Assembly (NCBI RefSeq): GCF_021391395.1
Contig: NZ_CP090059.1
Location: 1,969,001 to 2,033,000, forward strand
DNA length: 64,000 nt
DNA from: Sphingomonas cannabina
Lineage (GTDB): Bacteria > Pseudomonadota > Alphaproteobacteria > Sphingomonadales > Sphingomonadaceae
Direction of reading: 5' to 3'
A model generated the notes under the pieces. The model saw nothing but the letters and a program-made list of their open reading frames with translations. It was not told where the DNA came from and made no database searches. A program made the translations under genes and the position numbers. Of this stretch, positions 50,674-58,897 are shown piece by piece (positions within the stretch are counted from its first letter, which is position 1; every line of letters begins with the position of its first letter).

Positions 50674-52224
50674 TCAGCGCAGCTCGAGCATGACGACCGA
50701 TTTCGCCGGCAGCGTCGCCGTCAGCTTGCCCCCGGCCAGCTTGGCGCCGGTGAACCGCACCGGTGCGACGGTGGGAGCGACGCCATAACCGTTGGTCGCG
50801 GTCATCGTCGGCGCGGTCAGCACCTGCCCGCTCACCGTCCGCGCGGAGAGGCCGGTGAGCGTCGTCGTGACCGTCGCCGTCTTGTTGGGATCGAGGTTGG
50901 CGAGCGCGACGTGGACGACACCCGCCTTGTCGCGCACTGCCGAAGCGCTGACCGAGGGCATCGACCATTGGCCTCGCGTATAGGCCGGCGCCTCGACCGT
51001 GATCGGCAGGACGGTGGCGTCCATGTACGGCTTGTACATCATGAAGACCTGATAGGTCGGCGTGAGCGCGATCTTCGCCCCGTCGGTCAGGATCATCGCC
51101 TGCAGCACGTTCACCATCTGCGCGATCGCGCTCATCTTCACGCGGTCGGCGTGCTTGGCGAAGATGTTGAGGTGGACGGCGGCGACCAGCGCGTCGCGCA
51201 ATGTATTGTGCTGGCGCAGGAAGCCCGGATTGGTGCCCGGATCGGACGCGTACCAGGTGCCCCATTCGTCGACGGCGAGGAAGATGCGCTTCTCGGGATC
51301 GTACTTGTCCATGATCGCCGAATGTTTGGTGACGAGCTCGTCCATCCGCAGCGCCAGGCTCATCGTCTCCGCCCAGCCGTCCTCGCCAAAGTCGCTGGAG
51401 TTGGCGCGCGGCGGCCAGCTGCCCGGCACGGTATAATAGTGGAGCGAGAGGCCATCGACCTGGCCCTTCGCCTCGCGGATCATCGTCTCGGTCCACTTAT
51501 AGTCGTCGACGTTCGCGCCCGAGGCGATCTTGAGGATGCGCGTACCCGCCGGCGCCTTGACGAAGGTCGCGTAGCGGCGCGTCACGTCGGCGGCGTATTC
51601 GGCGCGCATGTTGCCGCCGCAGCCCCACAGCTCGTTGCCGATCCCGAAATAGGGGAGCGCCCAGGGGGCCTTATGGCCGTTGGCAGCGCGCTCGTCGGCG
51701 AGGCTGCCGGCCGGTGCGGTCATATATTCGACCCACTCGGCCATTTCCTGCGGGCTGCCGTTGCCGACGTTGCCCGAGACATAGGGCTCGGCGCCGACCT
51801 GCTCGACCAGGTCCATGAACTCGTGGGTGCCGACCGTGTTGGGCTCGGTGACGCCGCCCCAATGGGTGTTGATCTTGACCGGGCGCTTCGTCTTCGGCCC
51901 GATGCCTTCGCGCCAATGATATTCGTCGGCGAAGCAGCCGCCCGGCCAGCGGATCACCGGGACGCCGAGCTGCTTGAGCGCCGCGATCACGTCGTTGCGG
52001 AAGCCGCGCGTGTTGGGGATCGGTGAATCGGGCCCGACCCACAGGCCGTCGTAGATGCCCTTGCCGAGATGCTCGGCGAACTGGGTGAAGATGCGGCGAT
52101 CGTAGACGGGCCCGGGCGTGTCGGCGCGGACCACCGCGGTGGCCTGCGTCTGCGCGGGCGCCGCGCCCGGAACAGCAACCGCCGCCGCCAATATGCCGAA
52201 CGCCGTCATGACCCGAAGCTTCAT
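50674..52224 (-). CDS. GH51 alpha-N-arabinofuranosidase, exported
   Basis: 516 aa (beta/alpha)8 retaining enzyme that releases terminal L-arabinofuranose. Acid/base E198 in GIGNELWGCGGNM and nucleophile E320 in FLAVDEWGTWY; PVIRWPGGCFADEYHWREGI and LHYYTVPGSW are GH51 hallmarks. Unlike many cytoplasmic GH51 proteins it has a signal peptide (AFGILAAAVAVPGAAPAQ). Start ATG at 52224 follows GGGAGG; a longer frame to 52275 has no support. First gene of the hydrolase operon, divergent from the second GntR gene across a 141-bp gap with a candidate operator. Confidence 0.95.
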   Translation of the reverse strand: MKLRVMTAFGILAAAVAVPGAAPAQTQATAVVRADTPGPVYDRRIFTQFAEHLGKGIYDGLWVGPDSPIPNTRGFRNDVIAALKQLGVPVIRWPGGCFADEYHWREGIGPKTKRPVKINTHWGGVTEPNTVGTHEFMDLVEQVGAEPYVSGNVGNGSPQEMAEWVEYMTAPAGSLADERAANGHKAPWALPYFGIGNELWGCGGNMRAEYAADVTRRYATFVKAPAGTRILKIASGANVDDYKWTETMIREAKGQVDGLSLHYYTVPGSWPPRANSSDFGEDGWAETMSLALRMDELVTKHSAIMDKYDPEKRIFLAVDEWGTWYASDPGTNPGFLRQHNTLRDALVAAVHLNIFAKHADRVKMSAIAQMVNVLQAMILTDGAKIALTPTYQVFMMYKPYMDATVLPITVEAPAYTRGQWSMPSVSASAVRDKAGVVHVALANLDPNKTATVTTTLTGLSARTVSGQVLTAPTMTATNGYGVAPTVAPVRFTGAKLAGGKLTATLPAKSVVMLELR

Positions 52225-52282
52225 CGCATCCTCCCTGTTTCGCCGTGATCCGTGCGGCACCACCGCCATGGACATTCTTTAT

Positions 52283-52295
52283 ACTCAGACATATT
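52283..52295 (+). promoter_or_regulatory. Candidate arabinose-locus operator, site 3
   Basis: ACTCAGACATATT in the gap between the GH51 operon and the divergent GntR gene; identical to the first nine bases of the 55.7-kb site. Position suits repression of both units. Confidence 0.55.
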
Positions 52296-52365
52296 CTTCT
52301 CCAAAACGCAATCGTCGTTTGAAGTCGTCGGTCACGTTGATAAGAGTCAGCTCGGGAGGATGGCG

Positions 52366-53127
52366 ATGACGGATCAAGCGCGCCCGAACGGGGCGTCGGA
52401 GCGCGAAACCGCCAACGGACGCCAGCCGCGCGGGACGGGGCGGCGGCTGCACGGTGCGATCGCGCACAAGCTCGGGATCGACATCGTCTCCGGGGTCTAT
52501 GCGCCGGGCGACACGCTGTCGGGTGAGATCGCCTTCTCCGAGGCGCTCGACGTGTCGCGCAGCGCCTATCGCGAGGCGGTGCGGGTGCTGGTCGCCAAGG
52601 GACTGGTCGAGAGCCGGCCCAAGGCGGGCACGCGCGTGCTCCCGCGCGAGCGTTGGAACCTGCTCGATCCCGACGTCCTCGCCTGGGCCTTCACCGGCGA
52701 GCCCGACATCCACTATGTCCGCTCGCTGTTCGAGCTGCGCGCGATCGTCGAGCCCGCCTGTGCGGCGCTGGCCGCCACGCGCCGCGACCGTGCCGAGCTC
52801 AAGGCGATGAAGGATGCGCTCGCCGCGATGCGGCGCCACACGCTCGCGACCGAGCAGGGGCGTGCCGCCGACCGCGACTTCCACCATGCGATCCTGCGCG
52901 CGACGCACAACGAGACGCTCGTTGCCCTGTCCGCGAGCATCGGCGCCGCGGTCAACTGGACGACGCAGTTCAAGCAGCGCCTGCGCGAGCTGCCGCGCAA
53001 CCCGATCCCGGATCATGCGCGCGTGTACGACGCGATCGCGGCGCAGGACGCCGACGCCGCGCGGGACGCGATGCGGGTGCTGGTTGATCTCGCGCTCGAG
53101 GATACGCGGACCTCGATGGCCCGCTGA
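52366..53127 (+). CDS. GntR-family regulator with FCD sensor domain (FadR subfamily), no. 2
   Basis: 253 aa. Winged helix residues about 22-90 (AIAHKLGIDIVSGVYAPGDT, SEALDVSRSAYREAVRVLVA, VESRPKAGTRVLPRERWNLL) and an FCD domain after (SLFELRAIVEPACAALAATR, DRDFHHAILRATHNETLVAL, DHARVYDAIAAQDADAARDA). Start at 52366 (MTDQ) since the ribosome site GGGAGG at 52354-52359 is too close to the ATG at 52360. Divergent from the GH51-GH43-GH43 operon; probably a repressor released by arabinose or a derived acid such as arabonate, by analogy with related sugar-acid regulators. Confidence 0.9.
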   Translation: MTDQARPNGASERETANGRQPRGTGRRLHGAIAHKLGIDIVSGVYAPGDTLSGEIAFSEALDVSRSAYREAVRVLVAKGLVESRPKAGTRVLPRERWNLLDPDVLAWAFTGEPDIHYVRSLFELRAIVEPACAALAATRRDRAELKAMKDALAAMRRHTLATEQGRAADRDFHHAILRATHNETLVALSASIGAAVNWTTQFKQRLRELPRNPIPDHARVYDAIAAQDADAARDAMRVLVDLALEDTRTSMAR

Positions 53128-53158
53128 CCGCGTCGCGTCATTCGACGGCCATGATTCA

Positions 53159-53261
53159 AGCCCCTCCCCTTCAGGGGAGGGGTTGGGGTGGGGTCTGGCC
53201 TCAAGCGATAGGGCCTGCCGCACTGCCCCACCCCCAACCCCTCCCCTGAAGGGGAGGGGCT
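53159..53261. repeat. Long palindromic element (family B)
   Basis: Arms 53159-about 53193 and 53225-53261, about 36 bp with one indel, each with an inner hairpin CCCCTCCCCT-TC-AGGGGAGGGG. Lies between the convergent GntR and FAH-family genes and probably ends both transcripts. Confidence 0.93.
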
Positions 53262-53323
53262 GAGATAAGTAGCGGGGGCCGTAGATCGATCCTAATTGTC
53301 CGACTTGTCGCCGCCGACACGCG

Positions 53324-54304
53324 TTACAGCGCCCGCACCGCGACCGTCATCGCGGCAGCCTGTCCGATCGGATTGCGCACCGGCAACGAAAAGGGCGCGG
53401 CGGCGATCTCGAACACGTCGCCCGGCTGCGTCCGCACCTCGTCGCTGAACGAAAGCGTCGCCGTGCCGAAGAAATGGACGTGGACGTCGCCGGGCCGGCG
53501 GAACAGGTCGTATTTGAAATGATGGTGCTCGAGGTTGGCGAGGCTGTGCGACATGTTCGCCTCGCCGGAGACGAACGGCTTTTCCCAGATCGTCTCGCCA
53601 CCCCGGACGATGCGGCTCGTCCCCTCGACATGCGGCGGCAGGTCGCCGAGCAGCAGTTCGGGGCCCAGCGCCGCGGGCCGGATCTTCGAATGCGCCAGCC
53701 ACAGGTAATTGCCGCGCTCGGTGACATGGTCGGAGAATTCGTTGGCGAGCGCATAGCCGAGGCGGACCGGCGTGCCGTCGTCGGCGATCAGGTAGATGCC
53801 GGCGATCTCCGGCTCCTCACCCGCGTCGAGCGCGAAGGCGGGGGAGGGCAGCGGCGCGTCCGGCGCGACCAGCTGCGAACCGTCGCCCTTGTAGAACCAT
53901 TCGGGCTGGACGCCGGGGCCGCTCGCGGGCTTGCCGCCCTCGACGCCCATCAGGAACATCTTCATCGAATCGGTCTGCTGCGCGGCGTCGGTCATCGCCC
54001 GGTGCATCTTGTCGCGTCCCTCGGCCGAGCCGAGATGGGTGAGCCCGGTGCCGGTCAGCAGCAGATGGGCGGGGTCCTGATGGTCGATCGGCGCGAGGAG
54101 CTCGACCGACGCGAGGTCGAGCGCCGGTCCTTCGCCCGCGGCCCCGACCAGCGCGGCGAGCGTCGTGCCCTCGGCAAGCGCCCGGCGCGCGAGGTCGAGC
54201 GTCGAGCCCGCACCCGGCACCACGGCCGGCGCTCCGCCGTCGCGGATCGCCGCCACGCCGCGCGAGCCGTCGGTGGTGCGGTACTGAATCAACGAAATCG
54301 TCAT
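53324..54304 (-). CDS. AraD1-type fumarylacetoacetate-hydrolase-fold enzyme
   Basis: 326 aa FAH-superfamily protein. IDHQDPAHLLLTGTGLTHLG, PEWFYKGDGSQLVAPDAPLP, the metal-site Glu pair in GEEPEIAGIYLIADDGTPVR, GYALANEFSDHVTE and NYLWLAHSKIRPAALGPELL are the family marks. By neighbourhood with L-arabonate dehydratase it should act on 2-keto-3-deoxy-L-arabonate or a related intermediate on the way to 2-oxoglutarate; the exact reaction (dehydration or cleavage) is not settled by sequence. Second gene after the sugar permease (31-bp gap). Confidence 0.83.
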   Translation of the reverse strand: MTISLIQYRTTDGSRGVAAIRDGGAPAVVPGAGSTLDLARRALAEGTTLAALVGAAGEGPALDLASVELLAPIDHQDPAHLLLTGTGLTHLGSAEGRDKMHRAMTDAAQQTDSMKMFLMGVEGGKPASGPGVQPEWFYKGDGSQLVAPDAPLPSPAFALDAGEEPEIAGIYLIADDGTPVRLGYALANEFSDHVTERGNYLWLAHSKIRPAALGPELLLGDLPPHVEGTSRIVRGGETIWEKPFVSGEANMSHSLANLEHHHFKYDLFRRPGDVHVHFFGTATLSFSDEVRTQPGDVFEIAAAPFSLPVRNPIGQAAAMTVAVRAL

Positions 54305-54335
54305 GAACTAACTCCTGGTGGTCACGCGCGGCGTA

Positions 54336-55658
54336 TCAGCTGAGCTGCTGGTCTTCGATCGGCTGCTCCCCGCCCGAGACGACCGGCTTCGATCCCCAGA
54401 CAGCGTAGAACAGGACATAGAGCTCGCACGCCGCGGTCAGCAGGAACGAGGTCTGGAGCCCGTAACGGTCGGCGAGCCAGCCCTGCACGATCACCAGTGC
54501 CCCCCCGGCGATCGCCATGATCAGCAGGCCCGAGCCCTCTTCGGTGAGCGGGCCGAGGCCGCGGATGCCGAGCGTGAAGATGGTCGGGAACATGATCGAG
54601 TGGAACAGCCCGACCGAGATCAGCGCCCACATCGCCGGTTGTCCACTGGCGAAGGTCGCGATCAGCATCACCGCGAAGGCGGCCGCGCTCGCCACGGCGA
54701 GGACCAGGCCGGCATCGACCGAGCGCATCACGAAGCTGCCGACGAACCGGCCAACCATCATTCCGCCCCACAAGAGGAACAGATAGTGCGACGCCTGCTC
54801 ATGGGTGAGGTTGCCGATGTCGGGCTGGCTGATGAAATTGATGAACACATTGCCGACGCCGATCTCGGCGATCAGGTAGATGAAGATCGCCGGTACGCCG
54901 AACACCAGGTTGCGGTGCTTCCACAACGAATGCTTGCGGCGCTCCTCGGCGGCGACGCGGCGAGTGGCGGCGCCCATATCGGGCAGGCGATAGCGCGCGA
55001 TCACCACTGCCAGCACCACCAGCACCGCCGCGACGATGAGGTAGGGAAGCTGGACCGACTGCGCGTCGGCGAGTCGCTCGACGGCGGTAAGCTTGCTGGG
55101 ATCGGTCGTGGTGCCCGAGGTCGAGCGGCCGAGGATCAGATAGCCGCCGAACAGCGGCGCCAGCGTAGTGCCGAGCGAGTTGAATGCCTGGACGAGGTTG
55201 AGCCGCGATGGCGCGGTCTCCGGCGGTCCGACCACCGCGACATAGGGATTGGCGGCGACCTGAAGCAGCGTGATGCCGCTTGCGATTACGAACAGCGCCC
55301 CCATCGTGACGCCGTAGGAGGGAATCCGCGCTGCGATGATCATTCCCAACGCACCGACCCCCATGATCGCGAGGCCGATCACCATCGCCTTCTTGTAGCC
55401 GATCCGCTCGATCAGCTTGGCCGAGGGAATCGAGGCGACGAAATAGGCGATGAACCACACGAATTCGAACAACAGGGTCTGGGTGTAGTTGAGGTCGAAT
55501 ACGCTCTTGAGATGCGGCAACAACGTTCCGTTGATGACGGTGATGAAACCCCACATAAAGAACAGCGTTGCCAACAGCGTCAGCGCGCCGCGATAGGTGG
55601 TGGCGCCGGTGGACGCCGCGCCGGGGAGCGCGTTGTTGGAACCGAATGCGGCAGGCAT
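54336..55658 (-). CDS. FucP-family sugar:H+ symporter (MFS), probably for L-arabinose
   Basis: 440 aa, twelve-helix MFS transporter of the fucose/glucose-galactose permease group. LTLLATLFFMWGFITVINGT, LLPHLKSVFDLNYTQTLL, GITLLQVAANPYVAVVGPP, NLVQAFNSLGTTLAP and MFPTIFTLGIRGLGPLTEEG are diagnostic. Its acidic and polar helix-1 pattern is that of FucP-like symporters. Located with galM and araC-type dehydratase genes and preceded by a candidate GntR operator, so arabinose (or fucose-like pentose/deoxyhexose) import is inferred. GGGAGGGG precedes the ATG. Confidence 0.92.
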   Translation of the reverse strand: MPAAFGSNNALPGAASTGATTYRGALTLLATLFFMWGFITVINGTLLPHLKSVFDLNYTQTLLFEFVWFIAYFVASIPSAKLIERIGYKKAMVIGLAIMGVGALGMIIAARIPSYGVTMGALFVIASGITLLQVAANPYVAVVGPPETAPSRLNLVQAFNSLGTTLAPLFGGYLILGRSTSGTTTDPSKLTAVERLADAQSVQLPYLIVAAVLVVLAVVIARYRLPDMGAATRRVAAEERRKHSLWKHRNLVFGVPAIFIYLIAEIGVGNVFINFISQPDIGNLTHEQASHYLFLLWGGMMVGRFVGSFVMRSVDAGLVLAVASAAAFAVMLIATFASGQPAMWALISVGLFHSIMFPTIFTLGIRGLGPLTEEGSGLLIMAIAGGALVIVQGWLADRYGLQTSFLLTAACELYVLFYAVWGSKPVVSGGEQPIEDQQLS

Positions 55659-55707
55659 GGAATACCCCTCCCGTGTGTCCGCCCGGACGGCGCGGACTCT
55701 CCTTTAC

Positions 55708-55720
55708 AATTTGTCTGAGT
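55708..55720 (-). promoter_or_regulatory. Candidate arabinose-locus operator, site 4
   Basis: On the minus strand ACTCAGACAAATT; on the plus strand AATTTGTCTGAGT. Sits in the 100-bp gap between the divergent permease-araD1 and epimerase-dehydratase transcripts, so one site could serve both. Confidence 0.55.
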
Positions 55721-55758
55721 TTAAACTAGAGAACGGGCAGGTCAATCGGGAGGGGATG

Positions 55759-56916
55759 ATGGCATCGTTCAAAACCGCGACAGTCGGGCTGTTCGGCGTC
55801 GTGCCGCTCGCGGCGGCGCTGCTCGCCTCGACCAGCGCCCATGCCGCCACCGCCGAGCGTTCCGCCTTCGGCAAGCTCGCGGACGGAACAGTGATCGAGG
55901 CGGTGACGCTCACCGGGACGAATGGCGTTTCGGCGCGCATCATCACCTATGGCGCGACGCTGCAGGCGCTGAACGCGCCCGGCCGCGACGGCAAGAGCGT
56001 CGACGTGACGCTCGGCTATGATGATCTCCAGAGCTATATCGACCACCCCAATTACTGGGGCCAGACGATCGGGCGCTATGCGAACCGGATCGCCGGCGGC
56101 CGCTTCACGCTCGACGGCAAAAGCTATCAGCTGACCCAGAACGACAAGGCCAACTCGCTTCACGGCGGCACGATCGGCTTCGACAAGCGGGTGTGGCGGA
56201 TCGTCGCGGTGAAAAATGGGCCCGAGGCGAGCGTGACGATGGCGCTGACCAGCCCGGCGGGCGATCAGGGCTATCCCGGCAAGCTGGAGGTGACGACCAC
56301 CTTCACGCTCGACGACAAGGGCAGCCTGACGATCGACTATGACGCGAAGAGCGATGCGCCGACCGTCGTCAACCTTACCAATCACGCACTCTTCAACATG
56401 GCCGGAGAGGGGGCGCCCGGCGGCATCCTCCAGCACCGGATGACGATCCCGGCCAGCCGCTACACCCCCGTCAACGCCGCGCTGATCCCGACCGGCGAGC
56501 TGAAGCCCGTCGCCGGCACGGTCTTCGACTTCACCCAGGGCCGCGTCATCGAGGACGGCATTCGCGATGGCCGCGATCCGCAGATCGTGATGGGACGCGG
56601 CTACGACCATAATTTCGTGCTCGACGCAGGCAAGACGGCCGAGCCCAAGCTCGCCGCCCGGATCGAGGACCCCGCCTCGGGCCGCGTGCTGGAGGTGCTG
56701 TCGGACCAGCCCGGCATCCAGGTCTATACCGGGAATTTCCTGGACGGCACGCTCATCGGCAAGGGCGGGCATCTCTACCGTATGGGCGACGGCATCGCGC
56801 TTGAGCCGCAGGTCTTTCCAGACACGCCCAACCAGCCCGCCTTCGGTTCGGCGCGCGTCGCGCCCGGCAAGCCCTATCGCCACCGTATGATCTACCGCGT
56901 GTCAGTCGCACGCTGA
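55759..56916 (+). CDS. Aldose 1-epimerase (GalM-like), exported
   Basis: 385 aa beta-sandwich mutarotase that equilibrates sugar anomers. Signal peptide GLFGVVPLAAALLASTSAHA indicates the periplasm, where it would act on arabinose set free by GH51/GH43. NYWGQTIGRYANRIAGGRFT, active-site His in NSLHGGTIGFDKRVW and in NLTNHALFNMAGEG, and base Glu in ALEPQVFPDTPNQPAFGS are all present. Start ATG at 55759 is 5 bp after GGGAGGGG; the ATG one codon earlier is too close. 24 bp before the dehydratase gene. Confidence 0.93.
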   Translation: MASFKTATVGLFGVVPLAAALLASTSAHAATAERSAFGKLADGTVIEAVTLTGTNGVSARIITYGATLQALNAPGRDGKSVDVTLGYDDLQSYIDHPNYWGQTIGRYANRIAGGRFTLDGKSYQLTQNDKANSLHGGTIGFDKRVWRIVAVKNGPEASVTMALTSPAGDQGYPGKLEVTTTFTLDDKGSLTIDYDAKSDAPTVVNLTNHALFNMAGEGAPGGILQHRMTIPASRYTPVNAALIPTGELKPVAGTVFDFTQGRVIEDGIRDGRDPQIVMGRGYDHNFVLDAGKTAEPKLAARIEDPASGRVLEVLSDQPGIQVYTGNFLDGTLIGKGGHLYRMGDGIALEPQVFPDTPNQPAFGSARVAPGKPYRHRMIYRVSVAR

Positions 56917-56940
56917 GCTTAGAGAGAACCGATCGACATC

Positions 56941-58737
56941 ATGGCCGATACGCCAACCCCGAAACTGCGCAGCCGCGCGTGGTTCGACAATCCTGCCAAC
57001 ATCGACATGACGTCGCTCTATCTGGAGCGGTATCTCAATTATGGCCTCAGCCTGGAGGAGCTGCGCTCGGGCAAGCCCATCATCGGCATTGCCCAGACCG
57101 GCAGCGACCTCTCGCCCTGCAACCGCCATCATCTCGTCCTGGCCGAGCGGGTGCGGGAGGGCATCCGCGAGGCGGGCGGCATCGCGATCGAATTCCCCGT
57201 CCATCCGATCCAGGAGACGGGCAAGCGCCCGACCGCGGGGCTCGACCGCAATCTTACCTATCTGGGGCTAGTCGAGGCGCTCTACGGTTATCCGCTCGAC
57301 GGGGTCGTGCTGACCACCGGCTGCGACAAGACGACGCCGGCGCTGCTGATGGCGGCGGCGACCGTCAACATTCCCGCCATCGCGCTGTCGGTCGGGCCGA
57401 TGCTCAACGGCTGGCACAAGGGCGAGCGGACCGGCTCCGGCACGATCGTGTGGAAGGCGCGGCAGATGCTTGCTGCAGGTGAGATCGATGACGAAGGCTT
57501 CATCGCGCTCGTCGCCTCGTCGGCGCCGTCGACCGGCTATTGCAACACGATGGGCACGGCGACGACGATGAACAGCCTCGCCGAGGCGCTGGGCATGATG
57601 CTGCCCGGCTCGGCGGCGATCCCGGCGCCCTATCGCGACCGTCAGGAGGTCGCGTGGCGGACGGGGAAGCGCATCGTCGCGATGGTTCACGAGGATCTGA
57701 AACCCTCCGACATCCTGACCCGCGAGGCATTCGAGAACGCGATCGTCGTCAATTCGGCGATCGGCGGCTCGACCAACGCGCCGATCCATCTCGCTGCGAT
57801 CGCGCGGCACGTCGGCGTCGACCTGCCGATCGAGACCTGGCAGGAGCGGGGGCACAAGGTGCCGCTGCTGGTCAATCTCCAGCCCGCGGGCGAGTATCTG
57901 GGCGAGGATTATTACCGCGCGGGCGGCGTGCCCGCGGTGGTCGGCCAGCTGATCCGCCACGGGTTGATCCACGAAGGCGCGATGACGGTGAACGGTCGCA
58001 CCATGGGCGACAATTGTCGCGGCGCGGCGATCGAGGACGAACGGGTCATCCGCCCGTTCGAGGCGCCGCTGGTCGAGGACGCGGGCTTCATCGTGCTCAA
58101 GGGCAATCTCTTCGACGCGGCGGTCATGAAGACCAGCGTGATCGGGCCCGAGTTTCGCGAACGTTATCTCTCCAACCCCGACGATCCCGATGCGTTCGAG
58201 GGCCCCGCCGTCGTCTTCGACGGACCGGAGGATTATCACGCGCGGATCGACGATCCCGCGCTCGACATCACCCCCGATACCCTGCTGTTCATGCGCGGCG
58301 CGGGGCCGGTCGGCTATCCGGGCGCGGCCGAGGTCGTCAACATGCGCCCTCCCGCCTATCTGATCCGCGAGGGCATCCATGCGCTCCCCTGCATCGGCGA
58401 CGGGCGCCAGTCGGGAACGTCAGGATCGCCGTCGATCCTCAACGCTTCCCCGGAGGCCGCCGTCGGCGGCGGGCTCGCGCTGCTGAGGACCGGCGACCGC
58501 GTCCGCATCGACCTGCGCCGCGGCACCTGCGACGTGCTGATTCCCAATGCAGAACTGGCGGAGCGGCGTCGCGCACTCGAGGAGGCCGGCGGCTATTCCT
58601 ATCCGCCGTCGCAGACGCCCTGGCAGGAGATCCAGCGCGCGCTAGTCGGGCAGATGAGCTCCGGTGCGATCCTGGAAGGCGCGGAAAAATACCAGCGCAT
58701 CGCCCAGACGCGAGGATTGCCGCGCGACAATCACTGA
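56941..58737 (+). CDS. L-arabonate dehydratase (IlvD/Edd family)
   Basis: 598 aa cytoplasmic [Fe-S] dehydratase that converts L-arabonate to 2-keto-3-deoxy-L-arabonate in the non-phosphorylating pathway. Cluster cysteines C60 (SDLSPCNRH), C128 ([10 protein letters not shown]) and C201 (GYCNTMGTA); [19 protein letters not shown] and [18 protein letters not shown] are the typical substrate/Mg motifs. The pentonate branch ([20 protein letters not shown] and [18 protein letters not shown]) separates it from true IlvD and Edd. Xylonate or fuconate are also possible substrates of the branch; arabinan genes nearby favour arabonate. Confidence 0.93.
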   Translation: MADTPTPKLRSRAWFDNPANIDMTSLYLERYLNYGLSLEELRSGKPIIGIAQTGSDLSPCNRHHLVLAERVREGIREAGGIAIEFPVHPIQETGKRPTAGLDRNLTYLGLVEALYGYPLDGVVLTTGCDKTTPALLMAAATVNIPAIALSVGPMLNGWHKGERTGSGTIVWKARQMLAAGEIDDEGFIALVASSAPSTGYCNTMGTATTMNSLAEALGMMLPGSAAIPAPYRDRQEVAWRTGKRIVAMVHEDLKPSDILTREAFENAIVVNSAIGGSTNAPIHLAAIARHVGVDLPIETWQERGHKVPLLVNLQPAGEYLGEDYYRAGGVPAVVGQLIRHGLIHEGAMTVNGRTMGDNCRGAAIEDERVIRPFEAPLVEDAGFIVLKGNLFDAAVMKTSVIGPEFRERYLSNPDDPDAFEGPAVVFDGPEDYHARIDDPALDITPDTLLFMRGAGPVGYPGAAEVVNMRPPAYLIREGIHALPCIGDGRQSGTSGSPSILNASPEAAVGGGLALLRTGDRVRIDLRRGTCDVLIPNAELAERRRALEEAGGYSYPPSQTPWQEIQRALVGQMSSGAILEGAEKYQRIAQTRGLPRDNH

Positions 58738-58757
58738 GTCTGTCTGAAGCAGCGTAA

Positions 58758-58832
58758 GTGCTCCTGCGAAGGCAGGAGCCTTGACCGCAAGCGATCCCCG
58801 GCGATCCAGGGCTCCTGCCTTCGCAGGAGCAC
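58758..58832. repeat. Long palindromic element (family D)
   Basis: Perfect 23-bp arms 58758-58780 and 58810-58832; each arm is itself a hairpin, CTCCTGC-GAAG-GCAGGAG. Lies between the convergent dehydratase and TonB receptor genes, suited to ending both transcripts. Confidence 0.95.
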
Positions 58833-58897
58833 GATTCCATAAAAAGGACCCCGGCCACCGCAAGGCAGCCGAGGTCATCCGTCCTGGGAGGAGGGAC

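Noticed and set aside
53294..53307. AATTGTCCGACTTG, resembling the candidate GntR operator
   Set aside because: It lies downstream of both flanking convergent genes, so it is not in a promoter; kept out of the operator list as probable chance.
3302..58832. CRISPR or insertion-sequence origin for the repeats
   Set aside because: Copies are far apart, are palindromes without regular spacers, and encode no transposase.
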